Position numbers and translations under genes: made by a program
Assembly: GCF_019112545.1 (NCBI RefSeq)
Contig: NW_025064880.1
Location: forward strand, 497,337-561,336
Length of the DNA: 64,000 nt
Direction: 5' to 3'
Source of the DNA: Guyanagaster necrorhizus
Taxonomy: Eukaryota; Basidiomycota; Agaricomycetes; Agaricales; Physalacriaceae
Shown here: in pieces, positions 23,826 through 34,845 of the stretch
How the letters are laid out: every line of letters starts with the position of its first letter
Position numbering within the stretch: the first letter of the stretch is position 1
The notes under the pieces: model-generated
What the model saw: the letters and a program-made list of their open reading frames with translations, nothing else
Database searches by the model: none
Told to the model about the DNA's origin: nothing

Positions 23826-25402
23826 ATGATTTTCGTTCTTCCTTTCGTTGGTGCCGCCCTTCTTTCCGGCTTTGTCTCTGCTCTACCGAGACCTGACAGT
23901 GCACTCGGTGACGAAGTTGGAGTGTCTGCGCCAAACGGCATACCTCTTACTGATTCAGCTGAGCTCCAGAGGTGTTTCATCTTTTTTTTTTTTTTTTGAA
24001 TACGTTAACTAATATTAAGCAGTCAATCCGCAGCTGAAGCTGCTGCTGCTGCAAGTTCCACGGCGAATGGTGGTTATTACGGGGCGGCAGCTACTACTAT
24101 GGCTACGATGGCCTCTGAAGCCATGATGTCAGAGGCTTCTTCCGCAACCATGATGGATAGTGAAGCCTCGATGACTACTGAAGCTGCGATGACCACGGAA
24201 GCTGCGTTGACCACTGAAGCCATGATGACTAGCCTGGCCGCTACCAGCACCTCTTCACCTACGTACGGGTCTGGCAGCCAGAACTGGGGCTCATATGATA
24301 ACTGTGTTCAACGTAAGGGTTTTTTGCATGTATATATGTGCACTGTACTCACACTTATCTTCGTAGAATGCATCGCATCATTTGGAGCACCTGCTGCTAC
24401 ATATACCGCGCCAACTGCTACAACGACCGCTGGTAGCTCGGGCACCGGAGCAACTCATACAGTAATTGTTGCACCTACGCAGGGTGTTTTGCGATATGTT
24501 CCCTTCGCTCTGAATGCTTCTGTTGGAGACACAGTTATGTTCCAATGGGGTGCGAACAACCACACCGTTACTAAAAGCTCTGAGCTTTCCCCTTGCAACA
24601 AGACATCTGACGCTCCCTTCGCCTCCGGAGTTCAGCTCAAAGGCTTCACCTGTCAGCGTATGCTATCATCAATGAGTGCCCGTACTTACTGCTTTATAGT
24701 CACCGAAGTCATCAATGACACGAACCCGATCTTCTACTACTGCGGTGTTCCTACACATTGTCAGAAAGGCATGTTCGCTATCATGTAAGTTGTTGATTCT
24801 ATTCTTGATGTTTATTCATTTGAACCACGCTTTCAGTAACCCGCCTAATGCTGCCATGGCCTCGACCTCCGTCGCAGGAATGATGCAGGGTGTTGCAGCT
24901 AATGTACAAGTCTAACATGATATCTTTTAGTCTGTAGCTAACTTGGATTTTACAGAGCTCCACGGTCATGAGCTACGCTACTTACACTAACAATGCGACC
25001 GTCGGCAAACCTGCCAGCACTTGGGGTCAGAACATTGACATGTCTCAGCTCCCTTCTTGGGCTTATGAGTCTGTCATGGAGAATGTGCTCTACACTCGAA
25101 ACCTTTTGGCTATAAACCCTGAAGTTATGAAGGAAGATGGTTCAGTTGACCTCAGCTCAACGTCTAGCACTCCTTTGATGATTCCCGAGGATGTGGCTGC
25201 GGTACTTCAAAACGCTGCCGGTAATTCATCGTCTTCTGTGTCGGCATCTTCCTCGCCAAGCACCGCTTCGAGCGCTGCTTCCTCTACGGCAGCCTCGAGC
25301 GCTGCATCTTCACATTCTGCGCAGAATGGTGCTGGTGCTACGACCTCGCCAAAGGCATTTGTTGCAATCCTGGTTGTCGCTGCTACAATCTTCCTTGTGT
25401 AA
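23826..25402 (+). CDS. Secreted GPI-anchored cupredoxin-domain protein
   Basis: Extracellular, cell-wall or membrane-anchored copper-binding protein of a type expanded in Agaricomycetes; function usually unknown. MIFVLPFVGAALLSGFVSAL is a signal peptide. A Thr/Glu/Ala/Met-rich segment with 18-base tandem repeats follows (24117-24233). The cupredoxin fold runs from HTVIVAPTQGVLRYVPFAL through MFQWGANNHTVT to FYYCGVPTHCQKGMFAI; the His of NNHTV and the Cys, His and Met of YYCGVPTHCQKGM fit type I copper ligands. A Ser/Ala-rich tail (25220-25330) and a C-terminal hydrophobic end (AFVAILVVAATIFLV) after small residues fit a GPI signal. About 6 exons; one intron has a long poly-T tract near 23985. 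Possible roles are copper handling or cell-wall interaction; neither is shown. Confidence 0.88.
24117..24233 (+). repeat. 18-base coding tandem repeats in the cupredoxin gene
   Basis: Four adjacent imperfect 18-base units from 24162 (consensus GAAGCTGCGATGACCACG) encode TTEAAM-type repeats; a related partial unit lies at 24117. Likely length-variable between strains. Confidence 0.8.
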
Positions 25403-25647
25403 CTGCCATGAATACGCTTTGATCCTTTCCTTTGGCCTCATGGACTTTATAGAATATGATCATATACCGTTGATTCCCCGTGCAAGTTTCGGACTATAAC
25501 AGCTCTTCCGTTTCGTTGTTGTGATCTCTTTTGGTTTTTCTTCACTTGATTTTTGTGCTACAGTTTTAGTACAGAGTCCAGGAACACTTTGTTTTAGGTA
25601 GTCATTACAATGGACCAGGTTTGACACCTACAGAGACATGGAGAGGA

Positions 25648-26855
25648 CTAGAAACTGAAGATATCATCGATTTCGTCTTTCTTCTTTGTCTTTGTCCTTG
25701 TCCTTTTCCTCTTGATAATGTCAACTACTTCCCCTGCCTGTGTGGGAATGCCCTGATCTCTGTGGAGGGAAAATTTATCTGAGTGATACATTGATAAGTG
25801 ACTTTCCGAAGAAGAAAAAAGAAACGGCCACACGAGTAACTGATGGAAGTGAGTTGGGCGTCCTGAATGCATTTGTTTCCGGCGTAATCATGCCTAAGAC
25901 TAAACAGTCCAAGGCACTGGGGTCCAACGGTGCGGAATTGATTATATCAAGACCCTGAGGCACTATCTCTGGCGATGGGAGGGGAGCTAGCTGTGAATAG
26001 GCACATGAAACACCAAGAACAGACGATCGTTCCTACGCTTACCTTTTCCAAAATATCATACAGTTGCCGAAGAGTAAAAGATGCTTGCTGAACGCCCGCC
26101 AGAAGCTCAACAGTGAGGATATCCATTCGTGATACGATAGCAACGAGGAGAACAATATACTGAATGAACGCCCCCGATTGCATTGCAAGACTTAGTGATC
26201 TATTTAAAAAATCAGCACCAGCGATCCAAATAACTGCGTATGGCCGTGCCTGTAAGCCTGGGTTAGTCGTGCATGTGTCTAATTTTCACTCAGCGATCCG
26301 TACAGTCTTCCAGAAAATAGAACGACCTTTGAAGCGAGATTGTAAACCAATTCTAATCGGTTTCGCATATATGCAACGAACTTGGGGTCCGGATAATACG
26401 TCCATGCGCCTTTAAGAGCTTTTTTTCTGGAACGTCGCGTCAAAAAGGGTATCAGAGACAGAGCCTGGCTGAGCTCACTTATTGGCCGTGTTGGCATCGA
26501 AGAATGACAGTTGGACATCGTCTATTAGCTTGCCAAGGTCTAGCTCGTAGAGGCGGCTGCAGTATCGACGAGTCTCTGCCACACGCTTCCAGAATAAAGC
26601 TGAGTTGTGCTGGTTCTTTCCTTTGTAGTATAAGCGTTCCAAAATATGATGTTCATCTTGAAAAGTAGCAAGAATCACTTTGAACTGATTCCTGCATTTT
26701 TTGAGTTCCTTGAGAGCTGAGTCGACTGGCAAATGCAATACTTGGTCGAGCGTGTCTCGAGGCCGCTGATTGGTGGGAGGCGGTCGGTACAGACGAGACA
26801 TGTCACAATTTGTCACACGTCCGTGCTTTTGGACTGCTACATCGAACATCGGCAT
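25648..26855 (-). CDS. NEPRO/DUF4477-like nucleolar protein
   Basis: NEPRO-family proteins act in the nucleolus and are linked to RNase MRP/P and rRNA processing. Exon 1 carries the family block: ALKELKKCRNQFKVIL, then LERLYYKGKNQHNSALFWKR and VAETRRYCSRL. Middle exons (26040-26470) are helical. The short last exon ends in a Lys/Arg run then DEIDDIFSF, a C-terminal signature like that of vertebrate NEPRO. Reaching it requires an intron of about 43 bases near 25770-25812; reading straight through gives a different tail. About 5 exons, near 330 residues. The ATG at 26855 leaves only 46 bases to the divergent beta-adaptin start; an in-frame ATG at 26801 (MSRLYRPP) is a reasonable alternative. 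Confidence 0.75.
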
Positions 26856-26901
26856 TCTCGACAACTGCTTAGCTCGACGAGCTCACACATTAGAGACAGA
26901 C

Positions 26902-29544
26902 ATGGCGCAGCCCGGTCAGGATGCCAAGTTCTTCCAGCGAGGAAAGATCGAAGTGCGTGGCCCTTCGCCTCACCTGGAACTCGTCATTGAGCAGCATATT
27001 TCAGGAATTTCGAGCTGAATTACACGCGGCAGAAGCAAAGGACAAGAAATTCCAGAAGCGAAGGACTGTGTTAAAGAAGATTGTCGCGAATATTACCATG
27101 GGCAATGACAGTTGGTGCACTTGCTTCCGTCGTCTGGCCAACTTGAAATAGACCATTTCTGCAGTGTCACCTTTGTTCACCGATGTCGTCCAGTGTCTTG
27201 GAACTCCTTTGCTTGAAATAAAGAAAAGTGAGCTATATCGCGATCCTGGTCCGTGCACGCTTTAATCGTCTCAGTGGTGTATCTGTTCCTCGTGAGCTAC
27301 GGTCGGGCGAAACCAGATCAAATACACCTGGTCATTCCCAATTTTCTCCAGGTAAATAGCTGTTCTCTTAGAGGACTTTAGTTTATGCTGCTTCAGGACT
27401 GCGGCGACCGCAATCCCCTCATACGTGCTCTTGCCATCAGAACCATGTCCTACATCCCTATACCAGTCGTGACGGATGCACTCTCTGACAATCTACGGCA
27501 CGCTTTAAAGGACCGTGATGCCTATGTACGGAAAACAGCTGCCATATGCGTAGCAAAGCTTTACGCAGCAGATCCTCGGAGGGCTGAGAAAGGAGGTTTT
27601 GTCGAGCTATTGAGAGATTTAATGTTGGACAACAATGCTACGGTCGTAGCTAATGCCGTTGCTGCTCTATCAGAAATAGGTGACCGCCAAGATGGCGTCA
27701 TCTTCAAGCTGAATCTGGCCACTACGAATAAACTTTTAGCAGCTCTAGGGGAAAGTTCTGAGTACGTCTGTACCGTACGGGACGTTTTCACTCTCTGATC
27801 TTCACAGGTGGGGTCAAATTTACATACTAGATTCCCTTCTACGATATGTCCCGGAACGGTGTGCGGATGCCGAAATGCTGGGTGAACGCATCATTGTACA
27901 GCTGCAACACGGCAATTCCGCCGTTGTACTCACGACCATTAAAGCCTTGTTGTATCTCATGAACTACATGGAAAATCGACAGCTCATAGACCATATATGT
28001 AAGAAAATGGGGCCGCCTCTAGGTATGTCGATATTAACGGTGTTTGTTGCGTTTTCTCATATGCTTTATTCATCTAGTCACCCTTTTATCTTCTGGGCCG
28101 GAAGTGCAGTACGTTGCTTTGCGTAACATATTGCTCATCATCCAACGACGACCAGCTGTTCTGAAGAACGATGTCCGAGTGTTCTTCTGCAAGTACAATG
28201 ATCCTATCTATGTCAAGCTTGCCAAACTGGAGATCATGTATCGCTTAGCCCGAGCAGAAAATGCCAACGAAGTTCTTAACGAGCTTCAAGAGTCAGTACC
28301 TCCGACACAATCATATACACTATGCTCAATACAGGTCTAGATACGCTTCGGAAGTTGACATCGACTTTGTGCGAAAGGCTGTACGATCCATTGGCCGATT
28401 AGCTATCAAAGTTGAGGCTGCCTCAGATAGCTGCATACAGACATTGCTAGGTCTCATCGAGACCAAAGTGACATACGTTGTGCAAGAAGCTACCATCGTT
28501 ATCAAAGACATCTTCAGACGGTACCCTGGAAAGTATGAAGGTATCATACCGACTCTGTGCGAAAACCTTGATGTCTTAGACGAACCTGAGGCCAAGGCCG
28601 CAATGGTGTGGATTATTGGCCAGTTCGCTAATATAATAGACAATGCGGATGAGCTGCTAGATGATTTGTGTTATACATACACTGACGAAAGCGTCGAGGT
28701 GAGGTTGTCTCTTCTTTAGCTGCCGGTAGGTTGAAGAGACTTTTCTTGCAGGTTCAACTTGCGCTGTTGACCGCCGTTGTCAAGCTGTTTGCATATAAAA
28801 GTAACATGGATAAGGTCAAGGAGCTGGTTCATAAAGTGCTCAAATGGGTGACAGAGGACATCGATAACCCTGATCTGCGCGATCGAGGCTTCATGTATTG
28901 GCGAATGCTTGCTCTCAACCCTTTAGCTGCGGGAGAAATTGTTCTGGCTGAGAAACCCGCGATAACAACCGATTCCGATAGAATGGACAGGGGAGCCCTT
29001 GACCAGCTGCTTTTACATACGGGCACCTTGGGTAGCATTTATCACAAGAACCCAGAGGTATGTTCATTTGTAGTGGAAAAGATATCTGACTAATTCATAA
29101 TCACAGACTTTCATCAGAAATGCTGCCGGCAAAGCTCTGAAGGACAGTCCGGCGTTAAACGCCCATTCACGGGCAGTTCTTGTTCCTTTGGCCCGTAGCC
29201 AGCTTCCACCGTCTCTCGTCACGGTACCGGGGCCTGGACCTGTTGAATCACATTCTCAAGGAGCGGAAAGACCTGAAACGGCTATGGTTGCAGGGCCACC
29301 TGCTCCTCCCAGCAAGTCTGGGCATGAGGACGATGATGTAGGTGGGAGTCATCCAGCCGATGATGGGAGTGAGGTAGGGATAGTGCCCGATGATGACGAT
29401 GAGGAACCAAGGGGCGCAGCAAACAATGACCCATACTCCAATCTTGGCGGTGCTTTCGGCAGCTACCTGGCAGATGAGCCCAAGCCCATAAATGCTGCAG
29501 ATCACAGAGGACGACACGGTGAAGAGGATGACTTGTTGTTTTGA
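26902..29544 (+). CDS. APL2: AP-1/AP-2 complex beta adaptin (Apl2-like)
   Basis: Large subunit of a clathrin adaptor that sorts cargo at the trans-Golgi or plasma membrane. Exon 1 starts [17 protein letters not shown]; later exons give [12 protein letters not shown], then [20 protein letters not shown] and [20 protein letters not shown]. The HEAT-repeat trunk is near complete ([97 protein letters not shown]). The ATG of MSPLF is created by splicing. The C-terminal part is a Pro/Asp-rich hinge ending EEDDLLF; there is no folded ear domain, as in yeast Apl2. About 12 exons, roughly 710 residues. AP-1 versus AP-2 cannot be settled here, though fungi often use one such beta subunit. Confidence 0.93.
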
Positions 29545-29583
29545 TTATATTAGAATTCCACACCATATCCAGCATTGTGAACA

Positions 29584-30612
29584 TCATGACAGAATGTTTT
29601 CGATAACTCTAGTCACCTTTGTCAGACCTGATGATGGACGGAGGGAGTTGTAATGCTGTGGATAGGGTGAGAATATGTGTGGCATGGAAATTGGCTCTTT
29701 TACCTCTCCAAGCCCATACATCCGCCGGTGATAACTAATACGAACGGCCCGTTTAGTGTGTATATCGTCTTGTCCAGGTGCGTCGTTGGGATTATGAACA
29801 ACAACCGGTGGTGCACCTCCTTGCACGACATGTATAGGGACATTGAAGGCGCAACTGAGCGCTAGAATTTCAGGTTCGCCGCCCCACGCCCCCGTATCGC
29901 GAATTGTGGTACAGTACTGTTCGAACTCGCGGGGACTTATCAGGCCTTCGTCGTAGGAGCCCGCTGCGTCTTCGCCGCTGGTCGAGGGTAAAAAAGGAAG
30001 AAAGTCGTCGGGATGGGAAAGCATATAGCTGGACGCTGCCAGACGGACGGTAACATAGTTTGCTTGGACGGGCTGAAGGATTCCGAGTAAACTGAGCTGG
30101 TCCGCAACGGCTGAGAAAAGGCAGTGTCCATCTGGGTTAATCTGGGGGGTATTCAGTCGAATCCATAATGAACTAAAGTCGCACTTGCCTCATGTATCTG
30201 GACCTTCAATTCAGTGCATACCTGTCTGATAGATTCTTCTTCCTGTCTCGCCTCCAATTCTAATTGTTGAGAGGTCTCTGGATCATCTGTCGCGTAGGAA
30301 TTCGCCAGAGTAGCCGCCTTCCGCGCCTTCCAATGCATTGTCAGCTGGAGTGATAGGCGGGAAGCAAGGGCCTACCTGTCGCTCTTTGAACCTATCCTTG
30401 GATCGCTTTCCTTGAGGCCTCTCTTGCTTTTCAATCTCCTTTTTCAACGTCATATCTTGCAGCACAGCCGCAGATTCGACCTGGACAGTCCCGTCTCGAG
30501 AATCAAGCTGAGCCATGAGGTCGTTCATAAGATCGTCATCGTCTACCTCGGGCGGCGGCGGCTGAAAACCATTTCCCGATTTCTTGAGCTTGGATCTCCT
30601 CGGTCCAGCCAT
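29584..30612 (-). CDS. OTU2: OTU-family deubiquitinase Otu2/OTUD6
   Basis: Cysteine protease that removes ubiquitin; yeast Otu2 acts on 40S ribosomal subunits. The N-terminus is basic with a coiled coil (LKKEIEKQERPQGKRSKDR). The OTU domain begins INPDGHCLFSAVADQL, giving the catalytic Asp and Cys. It continues with YVTVRLAASSYM, EFEQYCTTIRDTGAWGGEPE and HVVQGGAPPVVV, and ends with YHRRMYGLGEHYNSLRP, where EHYNSL carries the catalytic His. That last motif is complete only after removing a 48-base intron. About 4 exons, near 300 residues. All active-site residues are present. Its 3' end lies 39 bases from the beta-adaptin stop. Confidence 0.92.
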
Positions 30613-30939
30613 GCTTTCACGGTAAAGTAAAGGCTATTTGGGGAGGTGGATGACGGGTGGATGGCTGCAAGAGACAGCTTGACTTCCAAGTCCGCGATCT
30701 TATCTATTTTTAATGGGTCTTTATCTTATCTCTTCTGAACTTGCTTCTAACACCCATCTCAATATTTATTCTAGCACAAACCCGTATCCCACTGATTTTT
30801 GTAAATATTGTGTCGCATCTAATTGACAGCGTGCTCCTGACCTGTCCTGCTAGGGAACCATGACCCTGGATCCTCCGCTATTCGTGTCACTGACAAGAAG
30901 GATTTCGGACCCAAGGAATTAGGCACGGCATGGCCATGC
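30613..30939. other. OTU2 upstream region
   Basis: 327 bases with no open frame of note. It should contain the OTU2 promoter. It may include an unrecognisable N-terminal remnant of the adjacent pseudogene. Confidence 0.5.
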
Positions 30940-31961
30940 TGTGGTGGGGCTACCGATGCCTCCATCGATACCAAGTGTGATTGTCTTCATTCTATTACGT
31001 CCCCCATTAACCCTTCGATCTAGGGTGCATCCTGTGAAGCCCGGCGGTCACGTTCACCCAGCATTATGGGAAACTTTCCAGGCTTCATTGAAGGCGCTGA
31101 ATCGCCAAGAAGTCAGAGTCCTCTACCTTCATGCTCCAAACCGAAAAATACCCTTCGAGGATACTTTGTAGGTAGTAGATAAACTACATCGCGAAGGGCT
31201 TTTGTTTGTCTAATCCCGGAGTTTATTGGTTGATGCGCTGACCCTTCCGACTGGAAGCGAAATAGTCGGTCTTAGTAATTAAGCGGCCTGGGAGATTAGT
31301 TCTATGGGCTCTATGCATAGAAACAAGCTGATGAAGCGCATAGGCTGCGGAGGTAGTTGGAATTTGCATGGCGAAAGGATATGTTACTCTTGAACGAATT
31401 CTGAATGTACAGAATGTATAATTCTATCACGCGAGAGATGGAGGTCGAACTCCTCCCTTGTGCGCGAAAATTTGGACTTCATCTAGTCATTTACAAATCC
31501 GCCCGCGTGAGTTCGCCAGCATGAGCAGCTCTTTGACTGGGTTTCGTGCTTCTAGGGGAGGATTTTTTGCTATTGAATGAGACTGTCCTCGCGAGATGGC
31601 TAGCACTACTCGCACCCAAAACAACACCATCTTCGGACGCCAGTGGTGTTGACACTAGCGAAGGGCAATCTCCGTTAAACGAGGGTGATATTCAGCCTGT
31701 CATGGATTAACGTGTGGAAAACGAAAGTTTAAATAGCACCTACACCTGTAATGCCTTTCAGGTATTTCAGAGCTTCAAATTGGCCTTTTTGAAAACAGCG
31801 CGCTCGGTATGATTACCCTGTCATCCTGGCCCGAAAAGACCCTCCTTTATGAGAGCATCGGGTGACTCAAGGGACTGCTTCCAGATTCGGTGGTACAGGT
31901 GTTGGATGAGGCGCACCGTATTGTGTTCTCTCATGATAGCGCGCCACCCCTACTGCGTTAA
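30940..31961 (+). pseudogene. Aldo-keto reductase (AKR7/aflatoxin-aldehyde-reductase-like) pseudogene, internally inverted
   Basis: Remains of an NADPH-dependent aldo-keto reductase. Plus strand, 30946-31165: IDTKVHPVKPGGHVHP (after removing a normal-looking intron), ASLKALNRQEVRVLYLHAP and PFEDTL. At 31265-31300, GLSN-stop-AAWE has TAA where the family has Tyr. At 31408-31500, MYNSITREMEVELLPCARKF is followed by a one-base shift into GGFF. At 31866-31961, LKGLLPDSVVQVLDEAH matches the family C-terminus, ending at TAA. Between these, about 31580-31855, the matching pieces are on the minus strand and in order: YRARCFQKGQFEALKYLKG then DGVVLGASSASHL. So an internal ~275-base piece looks inverted. 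Retained introns mean it is a decayed gene, not a retrocopy. The N-terminus is missing or unrecognisable. Confidence 0.8.
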
Positions 31962-32113
31962 ACTGGAGGAAGAAAAGCAAAGATAAATTGTATCACTTTT
32001 GTTACTGTAGCCTGTGCCCTGTGGCCTGACAATTAAAATCGGTCCGGCTGCACAGCCACTGTGATCGATCTTCCAGCTGTAGCTACTCTACTTCATACCA
32101 CCACCTTTCCCTC

Positions 32114-34845
32114 ATGCCTTCAACATCTCCAGCAGACCTGGAGGTTGAATTATCCCATCTTCTTTCAGACGTCCGTGAATCAAACTCGAGGGAGTCCTGG
32201 GAACGAATTAGTATCGTTTCTCATGAGCTCGCCAACGCGTTACGGACCAAGGATGAACATCGTATGTTTCATTTGTATCCTGGGTGCTACAATAGTTCGA
32301 AATTCTGTCAACAGATGATATACATACAGCATTAGGCAGGACTCCCCTTTCTCAAACTCTCACAGGCCTCCTGGGGCTTGAGTTGCATAATGTCCATTCG
32401 TCCATTCCGGAGGATTTCTACGCCAAACCTGTTGTTGAAATTCTCCGTGTTGGGGCGAACTTATGCCTGGATCATGGTACGTGGTTCTTCTCGCAATCTC
32501 TGAGCTTTATTGACGCGTCCTTTTAGATAATAATCGTGGCGCTCTGTTAGGCGCCGGCTTTCTTCAGGCCATCGTGTCTCTGCTGGAGGGTTACGCAGAA
32601 TTGATACCTCCTCCTCCGCAAACCGAACCGTTACCTCTCTCGATTGATCATTTGAAGATCGTCAGGACTGCGATTGGGGTACTTCTCAATGCAAGTCTTG
32701 GTTTCGGTGCGCGGTCTTTTTTGCTGTGTAAGATGTGTCGAATTTAACAGCAGCGAAGATGCTATCAAGGATAAACTAATCTCCATGCAAGTCGCAGGCA
32801 CTGTGCTGAAACTTTCGGCGTCCATTTACCCACCTGGGTCATGGCAAGGGACTTCCTCTGCGGAACAGACGCCGGAACGTGCCCATGAATCATGGACTAT
32901 ACGCAGTGTTCTCTCAAACTGGGCCTGGAGAACCATAACAGAGTTACAAGATGGTAAGGATGAAAGTAAGTCGTGATAGGCATCTTCAGAGTCGAACTTA
33001 GATTGATTCCTTGCGTCTAGAAAGTCGCCAAGTCTTCTCTCCAGACATCCTTCCCTTCTTGACACCTCCTCTTGTTGCCTTTATGCATCCCTTTACAGCA
33101 AGACTGCAGACCCCTTTCTCGCCAGCTTCCCAGATATACAACACGCTTGTACACAGCGACTTCGACGTGCTCGAGGAATCATGCTCTCTAATAGAATCTT
33201 TGTCGCTCGACGTCGAAGATGTTCGCCTCTCGCTAGCTCGTGGGTTTTATTCGCCTTCCGAGCATAATGGCGTTCCTTGTTTGGGGACAATATTAGACTT
33301 CATTGAGCATGGTGGTTATCCCGCTTCATGGAGAACTTCAGTCGTTACAACAGACGGCGAAAGAAACCGCATGGAAAAAGCTTTTGACATCTGTAAGGCT
33401 GCACTTGTTAAAGCCGTGGTGGAAGTTGCAGGGGAGGATAGCAAGGACGAGCTGTTATGGACTGACTCCGATCCCGCCCAACCTGGAGGTGAGTTTGTTT
33501 CCAGGATGGTGGGCTGGATCAAGCGGTATGTTACTTTTATGAACATGGCCGGAAAGAATGCTTCCGATCCCCCTCGAGATGATCTCGTTATTTGTGCTAG
33601 TCTTTCCCTAGGCAACTTGGCACGACGAGGTGATTCCTAGTCTCCTTCAAGTGGCCGATAGCTGATGTAGATATAAATTAGAAAAACACGCCAAAGTGCT
33701 GTTATCGCCACCGTACACGTTAGCGCTCGTGCTAGCTTCTAGTCACCTTCTTTCTCCTACAATCGACATCAAGTTGAAGCACGGTATTATCGGGCTTCTC
33801 AAGCATATGGCACAATCGTCATTGTCTCCTGATGTCCATATCTCACTTTGTGAAGCTGGCATCGTACAGAGTGTTTCACGGAGTGGGGTATGGGATGAGA
33901 AGACCGACAAGATGGGGGAAATTGTTCAACTTAGTGCAATTGGCGTGGTCAAGCATATGTGTGGGGCTAATGGTATGGGTGACTTGGTATTGTCGAGGAC
34001 TATGACTCAAACCGTCATCTTGCAGTGGAAAGCACGTTCGCCCTAGTACTCCCAAGTCCAGAGCCCACCGGAATGTCTACGGGTCTGTCGCAAATTGTGT
34101 CTCTTCTCAAGCGCTCGGAAACTGTGTCTGTCAAGAGTGAGGGTACAAGGGTTTTGGTAAACGTCATTAAGTCTTTGTGGTCCGTTGATGTGCCGGGAGC
34201 TCACAATTCCATTGATGACGATGCTACGCGGCAAAAGCAGCGTAAGCGGCAAACTGCCATTCAAAGTGTTCTTACGCTGGAATGCACCTCTGCTCTTGCA
34301 AGTCTTGTTGCACATAGCGCCAAATACCCACTTCTTGTCAATGAAGGTGTTGTTGCCCTGAGTTTGCTCAGCACGCAGAAGGCTGGAAGTGCGTAATCTC
34401 GTTCTTTCCTTGTGTATGTTTAGCATTTACTCTTTCATTAGGACCTCTTGTCTTGACAGCTCTTCTAGCACCCCTCGAGTTGCCATCACCGCCCCCTACA
34501 GAGCCTCCGTCCGCATCCACTTCTTCAAATAGCGATGTCAGCTCCCCTACGCTAACTACACCCTCTACACGCGGCCAACTACCCACACCCCGAAGTGCAG
34601 CAGAGATGCTCGTTGCAGTTCTGAGAAACCTGGATAACCCCGTCAACTTTCCAGTCGAGGTTCGCATTAACGTTTGTTCTTTGCTCTGGCAGGTAGGAAG
34701 GCATAAAAGTGGGGAGGACATCCCAAAGCTCCAGGAAGTGGTTAAACCTGTATTGGAGCAGGTCATCGAAGATTTGCCTACTCCTCAGGGGAAAGAGGCA
34801 ACACTTGTCGCTGGCGCAAAGAAAGTTCTGGAGAGTTGGGCGTGA
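32114..34845 (+). CDS. Armadillo-repeat SmgGDS-like protein (Rap1 GTPase-GDP dissociation stimulator 1 family)
   Basis: Cytosolic all-helical protein. The family binds prenylated small GTPases (Rho, Rap) and acts as chaperone or exchange factor. About 8 exons, near 800 residues, with armadillo-like helices throughout: YAKPVVEILRVGANLCLDHD, NNRGALLGAGFLQAIVSLL, DLVICASLSLGNLARR, LKHGIIGLLKHMAQSSL, VQLSAIGVVKHMCGANVE, SEGTRVLVNVIKSLWSVDV. The segments DNNRGALLGAGFL and LGNLARR are typical of the SmgGDS family. A Ser/Thr/Pro-rich loop (34490-34590) interrupts the repeat before the last helices. No catalytic motif is expected. Start ATG 32114 is the first in a good context. Identity as SmgGDS versus a general armadillo protein is likely but not certain. 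Confidence 0.8.

Noticed and set aside
31431..31460. tRNA-like GGTCGAACTCC string
   Set aside because: No matching A box or cloverleaf could be drawn, and the bases belong to the aldo-keto reductase remnant.
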